Assembly (NCBI RefSeq): GCF_003795125.1
Contig: NZ_CP027783.1
Coordinates: 1,364,001 to 1,428,000 of the forward strand
Origin: Tetragenococcus osmophilus
Lineage (GTDB): Bacteria; Bacillota; Bacilli; Lactobacillales; Enterococcaceae
Direction: 5' to 3'
DNA: 64,000 nt
Shown: positions 16,361-25,796 of the stretch, one piece after another
Position numbering within the stretch: the first letter of the stretch is position 1
Layout: each line of letters starts with the position of its first letter
Program-made: the position numbers and the translations under genes
The notes under the pieces: generated by a model
Told to the model about the DNA's origin: nothing
What the model saw: only the letters and a program-made list of their open reading frames with translations
The model's database searches: none

Positions 16361-17110
16361 ATGAGTAAAATTACTGAGAGTATTCGTTTTTTAAAAGAAC
16401 AAGATTGGATCGACCTAACGCATACAGTTACACCAGAAATGCCGTATTTTCAGGCTTTTAGACCGATTTCAGAGAAAACACTATATACAGTTCAAGCTGA
16501 TGGATTTTTTGCCAAAGAATATGCATTAGCTACGCAATATGGTACTCATATTGATGCCCCTATTCATTTTTCTGAAGGAAAAAGATCACTTGAAGCATTG
16601 GAGATTGAAGACTTTGTTCTACCATTATTGGTGATCCACAAAGAAAAAGAAGTAGAATCTAATCATGATTATATATTAACCGTAGACGATATTTTAGCTT
16701 TTGAAAGAGAATATGGAGACATTCCGTCTGGCAGTTTTGTTGCTTTTTCTAGCGGTTGGTCCAAGCGATGGAGTCATTCAGAAAGTTATTATAACTTAGA
16801 TGAAAATGGGCAAGCGCATACACCGGGCTGGTCTGTGGAAGCATTAAAATTTTTACATAAAAAACGAGCTGTAAAAGCAGTCGGACACGAAACGTTAGAT
16901 ACAGATCCAGCTGTAGAAGAAGCTAAAAACGGCCATTTACTCGGTGAGTTATATTGGTTATCCACTGATAACTACCAAGTTGAAGTAATGAATAACTTGT
17001 TCAAGGTTCCTGCTAAAGGGGCTGCGATTATCATTGGAGCACCAAAGATTAAAGCAGCACCTGGATTTAACGTACGAGCCTTTGCCATTGCACCAAAAGA
17101 AAACGAATAG
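16361..17110 (+). CDS. cyclase family metal-dependent hydrolase
   Basis: The 249-residue protein belongs to the cyclase/kynurenine-formamidase-like family. DWIDLTHTVTPEMPYF opens the fold, and QYGTHIDAPIHF is the HxGTHxDxPxHF metal-binding signature with one position changed (YGTHIDAPIHF). Members hydrolyse amides or formamides, or isatin-like lactams, and many remain unassigned. No tryptophan-degradation genes are near, so a kynurenine role is not supported. It is probably monocistronic; the sufB promoter starts shortly downstream. Confidence 0.8.
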   Translation: MSKITESIRFLKEQDWIDLTHTVTPEMPYFQAFRPISEKTLYTVQADGFFAKEYALATQYGTHIDAPIHFSEGKRSLEALEIEDFVLPLLVIHKEKEVESNHDYILTVDDILAFEREYGDIPSGSFVAFSSGWSKRWSHSESYYNLDENGQAHTPGWSVEALKFLHKKRAVKAVGHETLDTDPAVEEAKNGHLLGELYWLSTDNYQVEVMNNLFKVPAKGAAIIIGAPKIKAAPGFNVRAFAIAPKENE

Positions 17111-17121
17111 TTGTATATTCG

Positions 17122-17152
17122 TTGTTCATAGGCTTAGGAACTATGTTATAAT
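17122..17152 (+). promoter_or_regulatory. extended -10 promoter of sufB
   Basis: TATAAT at 17147-17152 is preceded by TGT, an extended -10 form. A poor TTGTTC sits 19 bases upstream. The leader would be about 70 bases. Confidence 0.6.
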
Positions 17153-17230
17153 TGAAAATGAATTTAGTGAAATATAAAACAAGGCGTAGTAAATAAAGAA
17201 ACTGTAATATTAATGAGAGGGGCTACAAAA

Positions 17231-18625
17231 TTGACAGTAGAAACTAAAAGTAGGGACTATGAATATGGCTTTCATGATGATGTTACCCCTGTTTATTCTA
17301 GTGGTAGTGGGTTAACTGAAGAAACTGTACGAGAAATGTCTCGTTTAAAAAAAGAACCGCAATGGATGCTTGATTATCGATTGCATTCATTAGAGCTATT
17401 TCATAAGATTCCTTTGCCCGATTGGGGACCGGATTTATCCGAGATTAATTTTGATGATGTGATTTATTTTCAACGCTCTAGTGAAAAAAATACGAACAAT
17501 TGGGATGATGTACCAGATAAAATAAAAAACACTTTTGAACGCTTAGGCATTCCTCAAGCCGAACGTAAATACTTAGCAGGAGCAGCTGCGCAGTATGAGT
17601 CTGAGGTGGTTTATCATAATATGAAAGAAGAGTTTGCCAAACAAGGTGTGATTTTTACTGATACGGATACTGCCTTGCAAAAATATCCAGAACTAGTCAA
17701 AGAGTATTTTGCTAGTGTGATTTCTAATTCTGAACATAAGTTTACCGCATTAAATGGGGCAGTTTGGTCGGGAGGTACATTTATATATGTTCCTAAAGGT
17801 GTTCAGTGCGAGATTCCAGTTCAAACGTATTTTCGAATTAATGGTGAAAATGCAGGCCAATTTGAGCGATCGTTAATTATTGTCGATGAAGGAGCTTCTA
17901 TCCAATATATTGAAGGATGTACGGCGCCAAACTATTCAGCAAATAGCCTCCACGCAGCTAGCGTTGAAATCGTTGTGAAAAAAGATGCTTTTTGCCGTTA
18001 TACGACTATTCAAAACTGGTCAGATAATGTGTATAATCTGGTTACTGAAAGAGGTACAGTAGAAGAAAATGGAACTTTGGAATGGATTGATGGTAATCTT
18101 GGGAGTAAGGTAAATATGAAATACCCATGTAGTATTTTAAAAGGCCCTCATTCTAAAACTTCCGTATTGTCAATGGCTTTTGCTAATTATGGCCAACACT
18201 TAGATGCGGGTTGTAAAGTGTATCACAACGCTTCAAATACTTCCAGTACATTAATTTCCAAATCAGTGGCAAAAGGCGGTGGAAAAACTGATTACCGTGG
18301 GCAAGTTTCGTTTGGTCGTGATAGCACTGGATCTAAATCCCATATTGAATGTGATACGATTTTAATGGATGACGAATCTACTTCTGATACGATTCCTTAT
18401 AATGAAATTTTAAATAATAATGTTGCTTTAGAACATGAAGCTAGTGTATCCAAAATTTCTGAGGACCAATTATTTTACTTAATGTCACGTGGTATTAGTG
18501 AAGAAGACGCTACAGCGATGATTATCAATGGATTTATGGACCCCATTACCAAAGAACTACCGATGGAATATGCAGTAGAAATGAACCAACTGATCAATAT
18601 GAGCATGGAAGGTTCAGTTGGTTAA
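17231..18625 (+). CDS. sufB: SufB, Fe-S cluster scaffold subunit
   Basis: SufB works with SufC and SufD as the scaffold on which [Fe-S] clusters form. From the chosen TTG (with GAGAGGGG 8 bases upstream) the protein has 464 residues; an ATG at 17213 lacks a good ribosome-binding site but would add six. [64 protein letters not shown] and [20 protein letters not shown] are SufB-specific and cover the beta-helix core. The acceptor-type Cys in IECDT and the LEHEA motif are kept. No sufC, D, S or U lies beside it, unlike the usual sufCDSUB operon. Either sufB is detached from the rest or this is an extra copy. Confidence 0.92.
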   Translation: MTVETKSRDYEYGFHDDVTPVYSSGSGLTEETVREMSRLKKEPQWMLDYRLHSLELFHKIPLPDWGPDLSEINFDDVIYFQRSSEKNTNNWDDVPDKIKNTFERLGIPQAERKYLAGAAAQYESEVVYHNMKEEFAKQGVIFTDTDTALQKYPELVKEYFASVISNSEHKFTALNGAVWSGGTFIYVPKGVQCEIPVQTYFRINGENAGQFERSLIIVDEGASIQYIEGCTAPNYSANSLHAASVEIVVKKDAFCRYTTIQNWSDNVYNLVTERGTVEENGTLEWIDGNLGSKVNMKYPCSILKGPHSKTSVLSMAFANYGQHLDAGCKVYHNASNTSSTLISKSVAKGGGKTDYRGQVSFGRDSTGSKSHIECDTILMDDESTSDTIPYNEILNNNVALEHEASVSKISEDQLFYLMSRGISEEDATAMIINGFMDPITKELPMEYAVEMNQLINMSMEGSVG

Positions 18626-18634
18626 TGTTTTAAG

Positions 18635-18671
18635 ACTTAGTAAGAAAGAGTTCTTTCTTACTAAGTTTTTG
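18635..18671 (+). terminator. terminator of sufB
   Basis: ACTTAGTAAGAAAG and CTTTCTTACTAAGT form a long stem with a tiny loop and a following T run. Confidence 0.87.
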
Positions 18672-18690
18672 CTTTTTGTAAAAAGCTCTA

Positions 18691-18718
18691 TTGAATTTTA
18701 ATACTTTTGTGATATAGT
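18691..18718 (+). promoter_or_regulatory. promoter of the flavodoxin gene
   Basis: TTGAAT at 18691-18696 is 16 bases from TATAGT at 18713-18718, which also has an upstream TGA (extended -10). Confidence 0.6.
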
Positions 18719-18769
18719 TAACTTGGTTTAAGCGTAATAGAGGTTTTATAAGGGAGAAGGTGTCAATAT

Positions 18770-19213
18770 ATGACATTGGCAAAAATTATATATGCAAGTA
18801 TGACTGGAAATACAGAAGAAATTTCGGAGATTTTAGAAGAGCAATTGATTCAATTAGATATAGAAGTTGAGCGATTAGAAGCAGAAGATGCTGAAGAAGA
18901 CTTCTTTGATAATGCAGACATTTGTGTTCTAGCGACTTATACTTATGATGAAGGAGAATTACCTTTTGATTTAGAAGATTTTTACGATGATTTACCTGAC
19001 CGCGATCTTTCAGGAAAAATTTATGGCGTTGTCGGAAGTGGTGACAGTGACTTATATCCTGACTTTTTCTGTGTTGCAGCTGATGAGTTTGATCGTTTAT
19101 TTAGCGAAGCAGGGGCTAAGCGAGGACATGAGGTCGTAAAAATTGAAAATGATGCAGAAGATGAAGATAAGCTCCGGTTAGAAGAATTTGTAGCGGCATT
19201 AGTTAATAGCTAA
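18770..19213 (+). CDS. flavodoxin
   Basis: The 147-residue protein is a short-chain flavodoxin, an FMN-carrying one-electron shuttle. IIYASMTGNTEEISEIL is the FMN phosphate-binding loop ((S/T)xTGNT), and VLATYTYDEGELP and GVVGSGDSDLYPDFF are the two flavin-ring loops. It is very acidic with many Asp and Glu. Its redox partners are not adjacent; the neighbours are sufB and pyruvate oxidase. It has its own promoter and terminator, so it is monocistronic. Confidence 0.93.
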   Translation: MTLAKIIYASMTGNTEEISEILEEQLIQLDIEVERLEAEDAEEDFFDNADICVLATYTYDEGELPFDLEDFYDDLPDRDLSGKIYGVVGSGDSDLYPDFFCVAADEFDRLFSEAGAKRGHEVVKIENDAEDEDKLRLEEFVAALVNS

Positions 19214-19248
19214 TGACTAGGAGGAACATGGCTCTTAAACAAGAAGTA

Positions 19249-19290
19249 TCCTGACGTTTTGTTAAAAAACAAAATATCAGGAATTTTTTT
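19249..19290 (+). terminator. terminator after flavodoxin
   Basis: TCCTGA with TTTTGTT pairs with AACAAAA and TCAGGA around two small mismatches; seven Ts follow. Confidence 0.85.
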
Positions 19291-19565
19291 GTTGCAATTG
19301 TTAGCCCATTAAGTGTAAAATCTACGAAGGTAATGTAGACAAATACAAAAAAGAAAGCTATTCTATTAACTAGATTGACCGATGCTAGTTAATAGAGGCA
19401 GTTTCTTATGGCGTTTGTTATACTATTTTTAGTGGAAACAATAAAAAATGAGATACTTTTATGTAAAGAAAAAGCAAGTATAAACAGTTTCTTTGCAATA
19501 TTGTTTTGTACATATTACCATAATAGTTGAACTACGTATATTTGAAAGGAGAAAAAAAGGTTATT
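19291..19565 (+). promoter_or_regulatory. long 5' region of pyruvate oxidase with a 12-bp inverted repeat
   Basis: The region holds no gene. A near-perfect dyad TCTATTAACTAG (19362-19373) and CTAGTTAATAGA (19385-19396) is separated by 11 bases. Then TGTTATACT at 19416-19424 is an extended -10, although no clear -35 is visible. That would leave about 135 bases of leader before the start codon, most of it AT-rich and without a recognised riboswitch. Confidence 0.45.
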
Positions 19566-21347
19566 ATGACTAATCAAAAAATAGATGGATGGGTAGCAGG
19601 ACTCAAAGTACTCGAAGAGTGGGGCGTAAATGACGTCTTCGGTATTCCTGCAGGCTCATTAAATTCTTTGATGGATGCACTTGAAAAGGAACAAGACAAT
19701 ATTAACTTTATTCAAGTTCGTCATGAAGAAACAGGAGCGCAAGGTGCAGCAATGTACGCTAAATTCAACGACAAATTAGGTGTTTGTATTGGCTCTGCCG
19801 GACCTGGCGCAACTCATTTGTACAACGGTTTATATGACGCAAAATTTGACCATGTTCCAGTATTAGCTATTTTGGGTCAACGTGCACTCAGAGAATCTAA
19901 CATGGATGCTTTCCAAGAAATGAACCAAAATCCATTATTTAATGATGTAGCAGTGTATAATCGTCGTGTGGCTTATCCTGAGCAATTGCCTAAAGTGCTT
20001 GATGAAGGTATTCGCGCAGCAATTGCAAATAAAGGTGTAGCTGCTGTTGAAGTTCCAGTTGATTTTGGTTGGGAACAGTTAGACACAGCAACTCGTTATT
20101 CATCTGCTGAAGACTACCGCGATTTCCCTGAACTTGGGTTAAATGAAACAGATATCGATGCAGCAGTCGAAGCTTTATCCAACGCTAAACGTCCAGTGAT
20201 TTATGCTGGGAAAGGTACACGTGGTCATTCAGAAGACGTTATTGCATTAAGTCGTAAAATTAAAGCACCTGTTGCTATCACAGGAATTAACTTTGACGAT
20301 TACAACTATGAATTTGATGCACTTTTGGGTTCTGCTCACCGTGTAGGTTGGAAACCAGCAAATGAAGTTTTTGAAGAAGCAGACGCGGTCCTTTTTGCTG
20401 GTAGTAATTTCCCATTTGCTGAAATAACAGGCAAATTTGATCATGTGGACAAGTTTATCCAAGTTGATATTGACCAACAAAAACTAGGTAAACGTCATTT
20501 TGCTGACGTTGCAATTCTTGGTGATGCTGCTACTGCTATTAGAGCCATTACAGATAAGATTGACGAAAAAGAAGATAATGGTTGGTATCAAGCAAATGTT
20601 GATAATGCTGCAAACTGGAAGGCTTATATGCAAAAATTAGAAAATAAAACTTCTGGACCTTTACAACTTTATCAAGTATTTAAAGCAATTAATGATGTAT
20701 CCAAAGAAAATGCTGCTTACTCAATTGACGTAGGTAATACTACACAAACTTCTATTCGTCACTTACACATGACACCGAAAAACTTATGGCGTACTTCTGA
20801 AGTATTCGCCACTATGGGTAATGGTTTACCAGGTGCTTTGGCAGCTAAATTAGGACAACCTAACCGTCAGGTTTGGAACTTATCTGGTGACGGTGGTTTT
20901 TCTATGGCAATGCAAGATGTTGTTACAGCTGTGAAGTACAATCTACCTTCTATTCATGTAATATTTACCAACGAGCGTTTTGGTTTTATTCGTGATGAAC
21001 AAGAAGACACAAACGATAACTACTACGGTGTTGATATAACAGATGTAGACTTTGCAGCAATTGCTAAAGCGCAAGGAGCTGTAGGTTATACAGTTACCGA
21101 AATTTCACAATTAGAAGATGTTTTTGCAAAAGCAAAAGCTGATGAAGAAGCAGGACGCGTTGTATTAATCGATGCTAAAATTACAGAAGAACGTCCACTT
21201 CCAGTAGAAGAATTGAAATTAGGTCCATACTTCTTCTCAAAAAATGAAGTAGACGAATTCAAATCACGCTATGAAGCTGAAGAACTACAACCATTTAGCC
21301 ATTACTTGGAAGAACATGGTTTGGAAGTTGAACAACACAACAACTAA
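19566..21347 (+). CDS. pyruvate oxidase (TPP- and FAD-dependent)
   Basis: The 593-residue enzyme turns pyruvate, phosphate and O2 into acetyl phosphate, CO2 and H2O2. It has the three TPP-enzyme domains: the N-terminal PYR domain with the catalytic Glu in VRHEETGAQGAAMYAKF, a middle FAD domain (about 190-340), and the C-terminal PP domain with the TPP signature GDGGFSMAMQDVVTAVKYNL and a second part NERFGFIRDEQ. Length and order match lactic acid bacterial Pox/SpxB. The ATG at 19566 is chosen over an upstream TTG at 19527 because AAAGG lies just before it. It is a source of H2O2 in aerobic growth. Confidence 0.93.
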   Translation: MTNQKIDGWVAGLKVLEEWGVNDVFGIPAGSLNSLMDALEKEQDNINFIQVRHEETGAQGAAMYAKFNDKLGVCIGSAGPGATHLYNGLYDAKFDHVPVLAILGQRALRESNMDAFQEMNQNPLFNDVAVYNRRVAYPEQLPKVLDEGIRAAIANKGVAAVEVPVDFGWEQLDTATRYSSAEDYRDFPELGLNETDIDAAVEALSNAKRPVIYAGKGTRGHSEDVIALSRKIKAPVAITGINFDDYNYEFDALLGSAHRVGWKPANEVFEEADAVLFAGSNFPFAEITGKFDHVDKFIQVDIDQQKLGKRHFADVAILGDAATAIRAITDKIDEKEDNGWYQANVDNAANWKAYMQKLENKTSGPLQLYQVFKAINDVSKENAAYSIDVGNTTQTSIRHLHMTPKNLWRTSEVFATMGNGLPGALAAKLGQPNRQVWNLSGDGGFSMAMQDVVTAVKYNLPSIHVIFTNERFGFIRDEQEDTNDNYYGVDITDVDFAAIAKAQGAVGYTVTEISQLEDVFAKAKADEEAGRVVLIDAKITEERPLPVEELKLGPYFFSKNEVDEFKSRYEAEELQPFSHYLEEHGLEVEQHNN

Positions 21348-21397
21348 TAGATATTAGCTAGTAAGAAAGGTAGTTCTTAATAATAGGGACTATCCCA

Positions 21398-21452
21398 AAT
21401 AAAGAAGCGATCGAAGATGAGTAAATTCATTTTCCATCGCTTCTTTTTTATT
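21398..21452 (+). terminator. terminator of pyruvate oxidase
   Basis: AATAAAGAAGCGAT and ATCGCTTCTTTTTT form a stem around a 24-base inner region; a T run follows. Confidence 0.8.
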
Positions 21453-21468
21453 ATTAAAAAACTTGATG

Positions 21469-21600
21469 AAACTAGAGTAGCTTTAACGAAGTAGCACTAG
21501 AAATAAGGCAAACTAGAGTAGCTTTAGTAAAGTAGCACTAGAAATAAGGCAAACTAGGGTAACTTTAGCAAAGTAACTTGAAATTAGGATATGAAACTAA
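21469..21600 (+). repeat. three-copy 41-bp tandem repeat
   Basis: Units of about 41 bp start at 21469, 21510 and 21551 (AAACTAGAGTAGCTTTA...), with a decayed fourth start near 21594. The first two units differ only at the AACG/GTAA position. Each has a weak internal dyad, CTAG...CTAG with AAGTAGC/GCTT. The array lies between the pyruvate oxidase terminator and the leftward hydrolase gene and does not match the 42-bp array at 3400. Confidence 0.72.
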
Positions 21601-21633
21601 AAAACTTATCATTTGTTTTATCGCCAATATTAT

Positions 21634-22908
21634 TCAATTATTATTTTCTTTAAGGAAAGTAAGAATTTCCTCCCAAGAGTTTTTTGCTGCTTTTGCATTT
21701 GCTTGTTTAAAACCGCCAAAGGTCATCGTCATTCCCCCACCTACGTTCATAAAAACGTTTGCGGGTAGGCTAACAAAACTGTAAGGAAATGATAAGAAAT
21801 GTCCCGCATTTTCATAGTATAAATAACGATTATGCTTGTTTTGCAAGCTATTTTCTATGGCATTTACGTATTGGCTTGAAGGCCATAATTGGTCATCTCT
21901 TCCAGCAATAAACATAATTGGTATACGAATGTTTTCTACTGAAATTCTTGCGTTTTCTGTTTTTTCTTGTATTTTTAATGTGTCATCCCAAATCGATAAA
22001 TAGGATATGGGCTTTTTAAGAAGCCAATTTTTTAACATAGAAAAAATTGTTTGCAAGCGAAACTTGAAGGTGATACTGGGTAAAGGTTGTTGGTTGAGAG
22101 TCCAGGAAGAGGTAGAAGTAAAAATACCACTTCTCATTCCAGGAGTCATATGAGTACTAGGAGCGCTTGCTATAATAGATTGATAATCATCAAAAATTGC
22201 TCCTAAAAGTAGGGCAAGTTCTCCGCCTCTTGAATGACCAATTAAGCTAATATTTCCATTGACATAAGGGAGTTGTTTTAACCACTTTGTAGCCTCCTGA
22301 AAGTATTCTAATGGAATGTTTTCAAGGTTTTTTGGTAAGCCTTCGACACCAAAATAAGCAAGCGCCAGTGTGACATAACCCTTAGAAGCTAATAAAGCTG
22401 CTGCATGTTCTTGCATTCCACCGTCAGATCCACTTAATATTAAAGCAGCAGGATAGCGTCCTTTTTGTTTGGGGTGGAATAGGGCTCCTGTTATTTTTTC
22501 CTCTTGTACGTATTCTTTTATAGTATCCTTCATATAAAAATAGCGGTGTATTGTTACGTCATCAAGTACCTCTTTTTCTGTTTCCAAAATCAGGTTAATA
22601 GAAACTTTATTAGCATTATTTTTTTCAAAATAGTCGTCTAATTTAGAACTGGTACACCTCATGGACCAGAACAAACCTGCTGCATCAGCTTCGTCATAGC
22701 TGCCTGCTATTGGTTGTTGTGAAGAAATATCAACTATTCCTTTTTTGTTTGCAATAAAAGTTGCATAAGAACTAAATTTTTTTTGCTTTTCGTCATAAGT
22801 TATAGCATGAACAGATACTTTCGTATTTTTTTTACATCCAGTAATCTTAATTGTTAATTGTTCATCAATGTATGAATTTATTGAACTAACATGTATTTTA
22901 GCAGCCAT
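21634..22908 (-). CDS. BAAT/acyl-CoA thioesterase family alpha/beta hydrolase
   Basis: The 424-residue protein has two parts: an N-terminal bile-acid-hydrolase/transferase (BAAT_N-like) beta domain (about 1-130) and a C-terminal alpha/beta hydrolase with a Ser nucleophile in GHSRGGELALLLG, an Asp in AGRDDQLWPSSQYV and a His in NAGHFLSFPYSF. Family members are acyl-CoA thioesterases or acyl-CoA:amino acid N-acyltransferases; this branch usually has Ser in place of Cys, favouring hydrolysis. Its natural substrate is unknown. AAGGAGG precedes the ATG, and the gene has no partner in its operon. Confidence 0.83.
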   Translation of the reverse strand: MAAKIHVSSINSYIDEQLTIKITGCKKNTKVSVHAITYDEKQKKFSSYATFIANKKGIVDISSQQPIAGSYDEADAAGLFWSMRCTSSKLDDYFEKNNANKVSINLILETEKEVLDDVTIHRYFYMKDTIKEYVQEEKITGALFHPKQKGRYPAALILSGSDGGMQEHAAALLASKGYVTLALAYFGVEGLPKNLENIPLEYFQEATKWLKQLPYVNGNISLIGHSRGGELALLLGAIFDDYQSIIASAPSTHMTPGMRSGIFTSTSSWTLNQQPLPSITFKFRLQTIFSMLKNWLLKKPISYLSIWDDTLKIQEKTENARISVENIRIPIMFIAGRDDQLWPSSQYVNAIENSLQNKHNRYLYYENAGHFLSFPYSFVSLPANVFMNVGGGMTMTFGGFKQANAKAAKNSWEEILTFLKENNN

Positions 22909-23013
22909 AAAGCCTCCTTAAAAATGAATTTGCCAATAGTCTTTATACTCTGTCAGTGAATTTAATTAATGATACTTTATAACAGACCCATTTTCAATTA
23001 ATTAAATATTATA

Positions 23014-24655
23014 GTATGTGTCAAGTTTATTGAGGTTGAATAAAAAAACCGTCTTTGGGGCAGACACAAAGTTATCTTTCAACCTCACTTTCGTTCGGTT
23101 TGCCCTCATCATCTCTAACAAAAACAAGTTTTTATTAGAGATAACTCGGGGTCATTAGTAATTGATTTAATCCTTTGGCGAATTGGCCTAAAGGCGCACT
23201 TTTCGCTTTTCCTTCGCCAATCTGTCCTTTAAATGCACCTTCATGGGCTTGGAAACGAGGCTTTTTCTGTACCCAACGTTTCATAGCGTGCCAACGTTTT
23301 TCCTGGACAACCACATCATTCGGAAGGGCTTCGTATTGGTTCAACCAACCTTCCAATTCTTGGTTTCTTAAACTATCAATGACACGAATCATGGCTTGGG
23401 CCCCAGTTGTTGTCCACAAACGACCTTGGCGCTTCATGCGATAGGTGATTTTCCGATGGGTACTTTCGATCGTGCCAATACAAGCTTTAGGGTCCCTGAT
23501 TCCTCGTGCTTTCAATGATTTTAAATAAGGCCAACTTCTTTGAAGGTAGTGATGCAGTAAACGTAAATGTTCTAACGCTTCGGCCTCCTTTTCTTCAATC
23601 AAGCTTTCCGAAGTATCTAAAACAAGCTGGACTGCTTGCCAATTATAATGTTCAATCGCTCGTATCATTCGATGTTGGAGCTGGGGAACAAAAGCCATTC
23701 GTTCCTTGATTTTCCGGTGGACATGGTATCGATCACGGAAGTGTTCATGACGCAAACAACCTAAAGCCAGTTCATCAAACACCGATTTTTCATAACCCGA
23801 ACCGCCGTCACTATTGGAAATGACCACGGTATGACTTAAATCATAATAGGCTTGAAGATAGGCCATCATTTCTTTGTATGCTTTTTGCCGATTCAGATGA
23901 CTCACAAAGTGCGGGGCGATCATTTCCGAGCGATTGCCGACTTTCTGGCTGCCTTCACACACTTGAAAACGGTGAACTTCAAGGGATTGTTTCTTCTGTC
24001 CGTTGATCTTTACGCCGTCTCCTTCCAGATATAAATAGGGCACTTTTTTCTTGGGGATCACGCCCTCATAACGACTTTCATGCGTGCTTCTGGCTTGGAT
24101 GAATTCGCCCGTTTTAACCACCAATTGTTGCACATTTTGATGACTCATCTGCCAAGAAGTTAAACAGTCGATCGCTTGAGAAACATGACGATAGACCATG
24201 TTACTGCCTAATTGAGCCACGTTTCGCAGAACCAGCGAACTATAACGAAGACCTTTTCGAATCCCTAGAAATTCATCTAAGGGGTAACGAATGTCATTGG
24301 CTTGATTTTTCATTCGCCGACGAACATAGGTCACGGGACCAAACAAAAAAGTGATGGTTCTCTCGCTCTTGCGATCGACGCGAAAACCTTCTTTTTTACA
24401 TTGCGCACAAATTTCTTTATCGAGCGTTTGAAAAGCCAATTGTGTGATCGTGGCTATAAGTTTTGTAAAAAAGATCATCATGGCTCTTTCTCTTGCTAAA
24501 AAATTCGTTTCCTTCTTCATTACTTCCACTAAATCTGTTACAATAGAATCCATAAGAAACCGCCTTTGTTCATTAGTGCCTGTTAGCCCAATGAATAGAG
24601 TAACGGTTTCTTTTTTATTCGTCTAGAGGATACCTCAATAAATTTTACACTTAGA
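23014..24655 (-). mobile_element. ISLre2-family insertion sequence
   Basis: The element is 1642 bp with one transposase. The outermost 22 bases are imperfect inverted repeats: GTATGTGTCAAGTTTATTGA on the left and CTAAGTGTAAAATTTATTGA on the right strand read inward. It is flanked by a 9-bp direct repeat AATATTATA (23005-23013 and 24656-24664), as expected for recent insertion. It lies in non-coding DNA between the hydrolase and a small membrane-protein gene. Confidence 0.85.
23135..24553 (-). CDS. ISLre2-family transposase
   Basis: The 472-residue protein is full length for the ISLre2 (formerly UPF0236) family. It begins with an alpha-helical part and has a Cys-rich motif (CAQCKKEGFRV) near residue 48, followed by VDRKSERTITFLFGPVTYVRR, YLEGDGVKINGQKK and a late SDGGSGYEKSVFDEL segment with conserved acidic residues. 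It catalyses movement of its own element. There is no frameshift or stop, so it may be active. Its GC content is above that of neighbouring genes. Confidence 0.9.
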   Translation of the reverse strand: MDSIVTDLVEVMKKETNFLARERAMMIFFTKLIATITQLAFQTLDKEICAQCKKEGFRVDRKSERTITFLFGPVTYVRRRMKNQANDIRYPLDEFLGIRKGLRYSSLVLRNVAQLGSNMVYRHVSQAIDCLTSWQMSHQNVQQLVVKTGEFIQARSTHESRYEGVIPKKKVPYLYLEGDGVKINGQKKQSLEVHRFQVCEGSQKVGNRSEMIAPHFVSHLNRQKAYKEMMAYLQAYYDLSHTVVISNSDGGSGYEKSVFDELALGCLRHEHFRDRYHVHRKIKERMAFVPQLQHRMIRAIEHYNWQAVQLVLDTSESLIEEKEAEALEHLRLLHHYLQRSWPYLKSLKARGIRDPKACIGTIESTHRKITYRMKRQGRLWTTTGAQAMIRVIDSLRNQELEGWLNQYEALPNDVVVQEKRWHAMKRWVQKKPRFQAHEGAFKGQIGEGKAKSAPLGQFAKGLNQLLMTPSYL

Positions 24656-24901
24656 ATATTATATAATTTTATTAGATTAAAATGGTATGGATCGCAAAAA
24701 AATTGATTTTACATATTTAATAGAAAATGAGTTTTCAGCTCTTTATTTCAATTGTTAAATCTAACTTAAGAAAGCTTCCTGAATATTATAATTCCCTAAG
24801 AATTCCAAAGAAAATCAGTATAGGCCGGTAAAACTCGTTAAAATAAAATTGAGAAAAGGAAGAGTCACCCTAAAAATTAATAAGGAGGAAATCTAGGTAA
24901 A

Positions 24902-25036
24902 ATGGACGCCAAGACGAAAGTTGCTGCTGGTATTTTAGCTTTGTTGACGTTTTTTTCTGCCCCGTTGTTTTCATTATCTATGGGCGCTTTAATTGTTCTT
25001 TATTTGCATCTTAAACAAAAAAGAGCAAATGCCTAA
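24902..25036 (+). CDS. small single-pass membrane protein (44 residues)
   Basis: The ORF encodes a basic head (MDAKTKVAAG) and one long hydrophobic stretch (ILALLTFFSAPLFSLSMGAL, then IVLYL) and ends HLKQKRANA. AAGGAGG lies 13 bases before the ATG, a rather long gap. A terminator follows at once. I do not recognise it; function unknown. The preceding 240 bases hold no gene or obvious motif. Confidence 0.5.
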   Translation: MDAKTKVAAGILALLTFFSAPLFSLSMGALIVLYLHLKQKRANA

Positions 25037-25037
25037 A

Positions 25038-25083
25038 AAAAGAGGAAAGCTACTTCTAATTGAAGGCTTTCCTCTTATTTTAT
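25038..25083. terminator. terminator shared by the small ORF and the dap operon
   Basis: AAGAGGAAAG and CTTTCCTCTT form the stem; T runs lie on both sides, so it can end the rightward ORF and the leftward dapH. Confidence 0.82.
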
Positions 25084-25784
25084 TAATTACGTAATTCATC
25101 TAAAAGTTGTGTTTTTGAAGTAGTTTGGTCGTCTTTTGTTTTCAAGACTTTTGCAGGGGTGCCCCCTACAACACTTCCTGCTTCAACATCCTTTGTTACA
25201 ACGGAGCCAGCAGCTACAATGGCGTCCTTTCCTACACGCACGCCTTCTAAAACAACAGCGTTCGCACCAATGACCACATTATCTTCAATGACAACTGGAT
25301 TAGCAGAAGGTGGTTCAAGAACGCCTGCTAATACAGCTCCTGCGCCCACATGAGCTCGCTTGCCTACAGTGGCTCTTGCTCCTAATACTGCGCCCATATC
25401 AATCATTGTCTCTGCGCCGATGGCTGCACCAATATTAATAATAGCGCCCATCATGATTACAGCATTTTTTTCAATGATTACTTGGTCACGAATCATAGCA
25501 CCAGGCTCAATCCGAGCTTCAACGGTAGTAAAGTCCAGCATAGGAACAGCTGAGTTTCGTCGATCATTTTCGAGATAATAATCATTAATAGCATTCTTAT
25601 TCGTATCTAAAAATTGTTGAATACTTTCGTTGTTACCGATGACAAGTTGACCAAAAGTTTTGACATTACTTGTATCCATTTGCGATACATCGCCGTTAAT
25701 GTAAGCCTTAACGGGAGTTTCTTTTTCAGCTTCTTTAATGTAATTTGCAATTTCGTAAGCGTCTGTAAAACGTAAATCTGCCAT
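25083..25784 (-). CDS. dapH: tetrahydrodipicolinate N-acetyltransferase
   Basis: The 233-residue enzyme acetylates tetrahydrodipicolinate with acetyl-CoA, the first committed step of the acetylase branch of lysine and meso-DAP synthesis. The C-terminal half is a left-handed beta helix of hexapeptide repeats ([48 protein letters not shown]). The N-terminal helical DAP-binding part (about 1-80) is present. It follows dapB by 12 bases, last in the leftward operon dapA-dapB-dapH. Confidence 0.94.
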   Translation of the reverse strand: MADLRFTDAYEIANYIKEAEKETPVKAYINGDVSQMDTSNVKTFGQLVIGNNESIQQFLDTNKNAINDYYLENDRRNSAVPMLDFTTVEARIEPGAMIRDQVIIEKNAVIMMGAIINIGAAIGAETMIDMGAVLGARATVGKRAHVGAGAVLAGVLEPPSANPVVIEDNVVIGANAVVLEGVRVGKDAIVAAGSVVTKDVEAGSVVGGTPAKVLKTKDDQTTSKTQLLDELRN

Positions 25785-25796
25785 TTCCTCACCTCT

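Noticed and set aside
19228-19254. An eight-codon ORF after flavodoxin with a GGAGG site
   Set aside because: It is very short, the site lies too near the ATG, it has no special codons and it ends in the terminator stem; probably chance.
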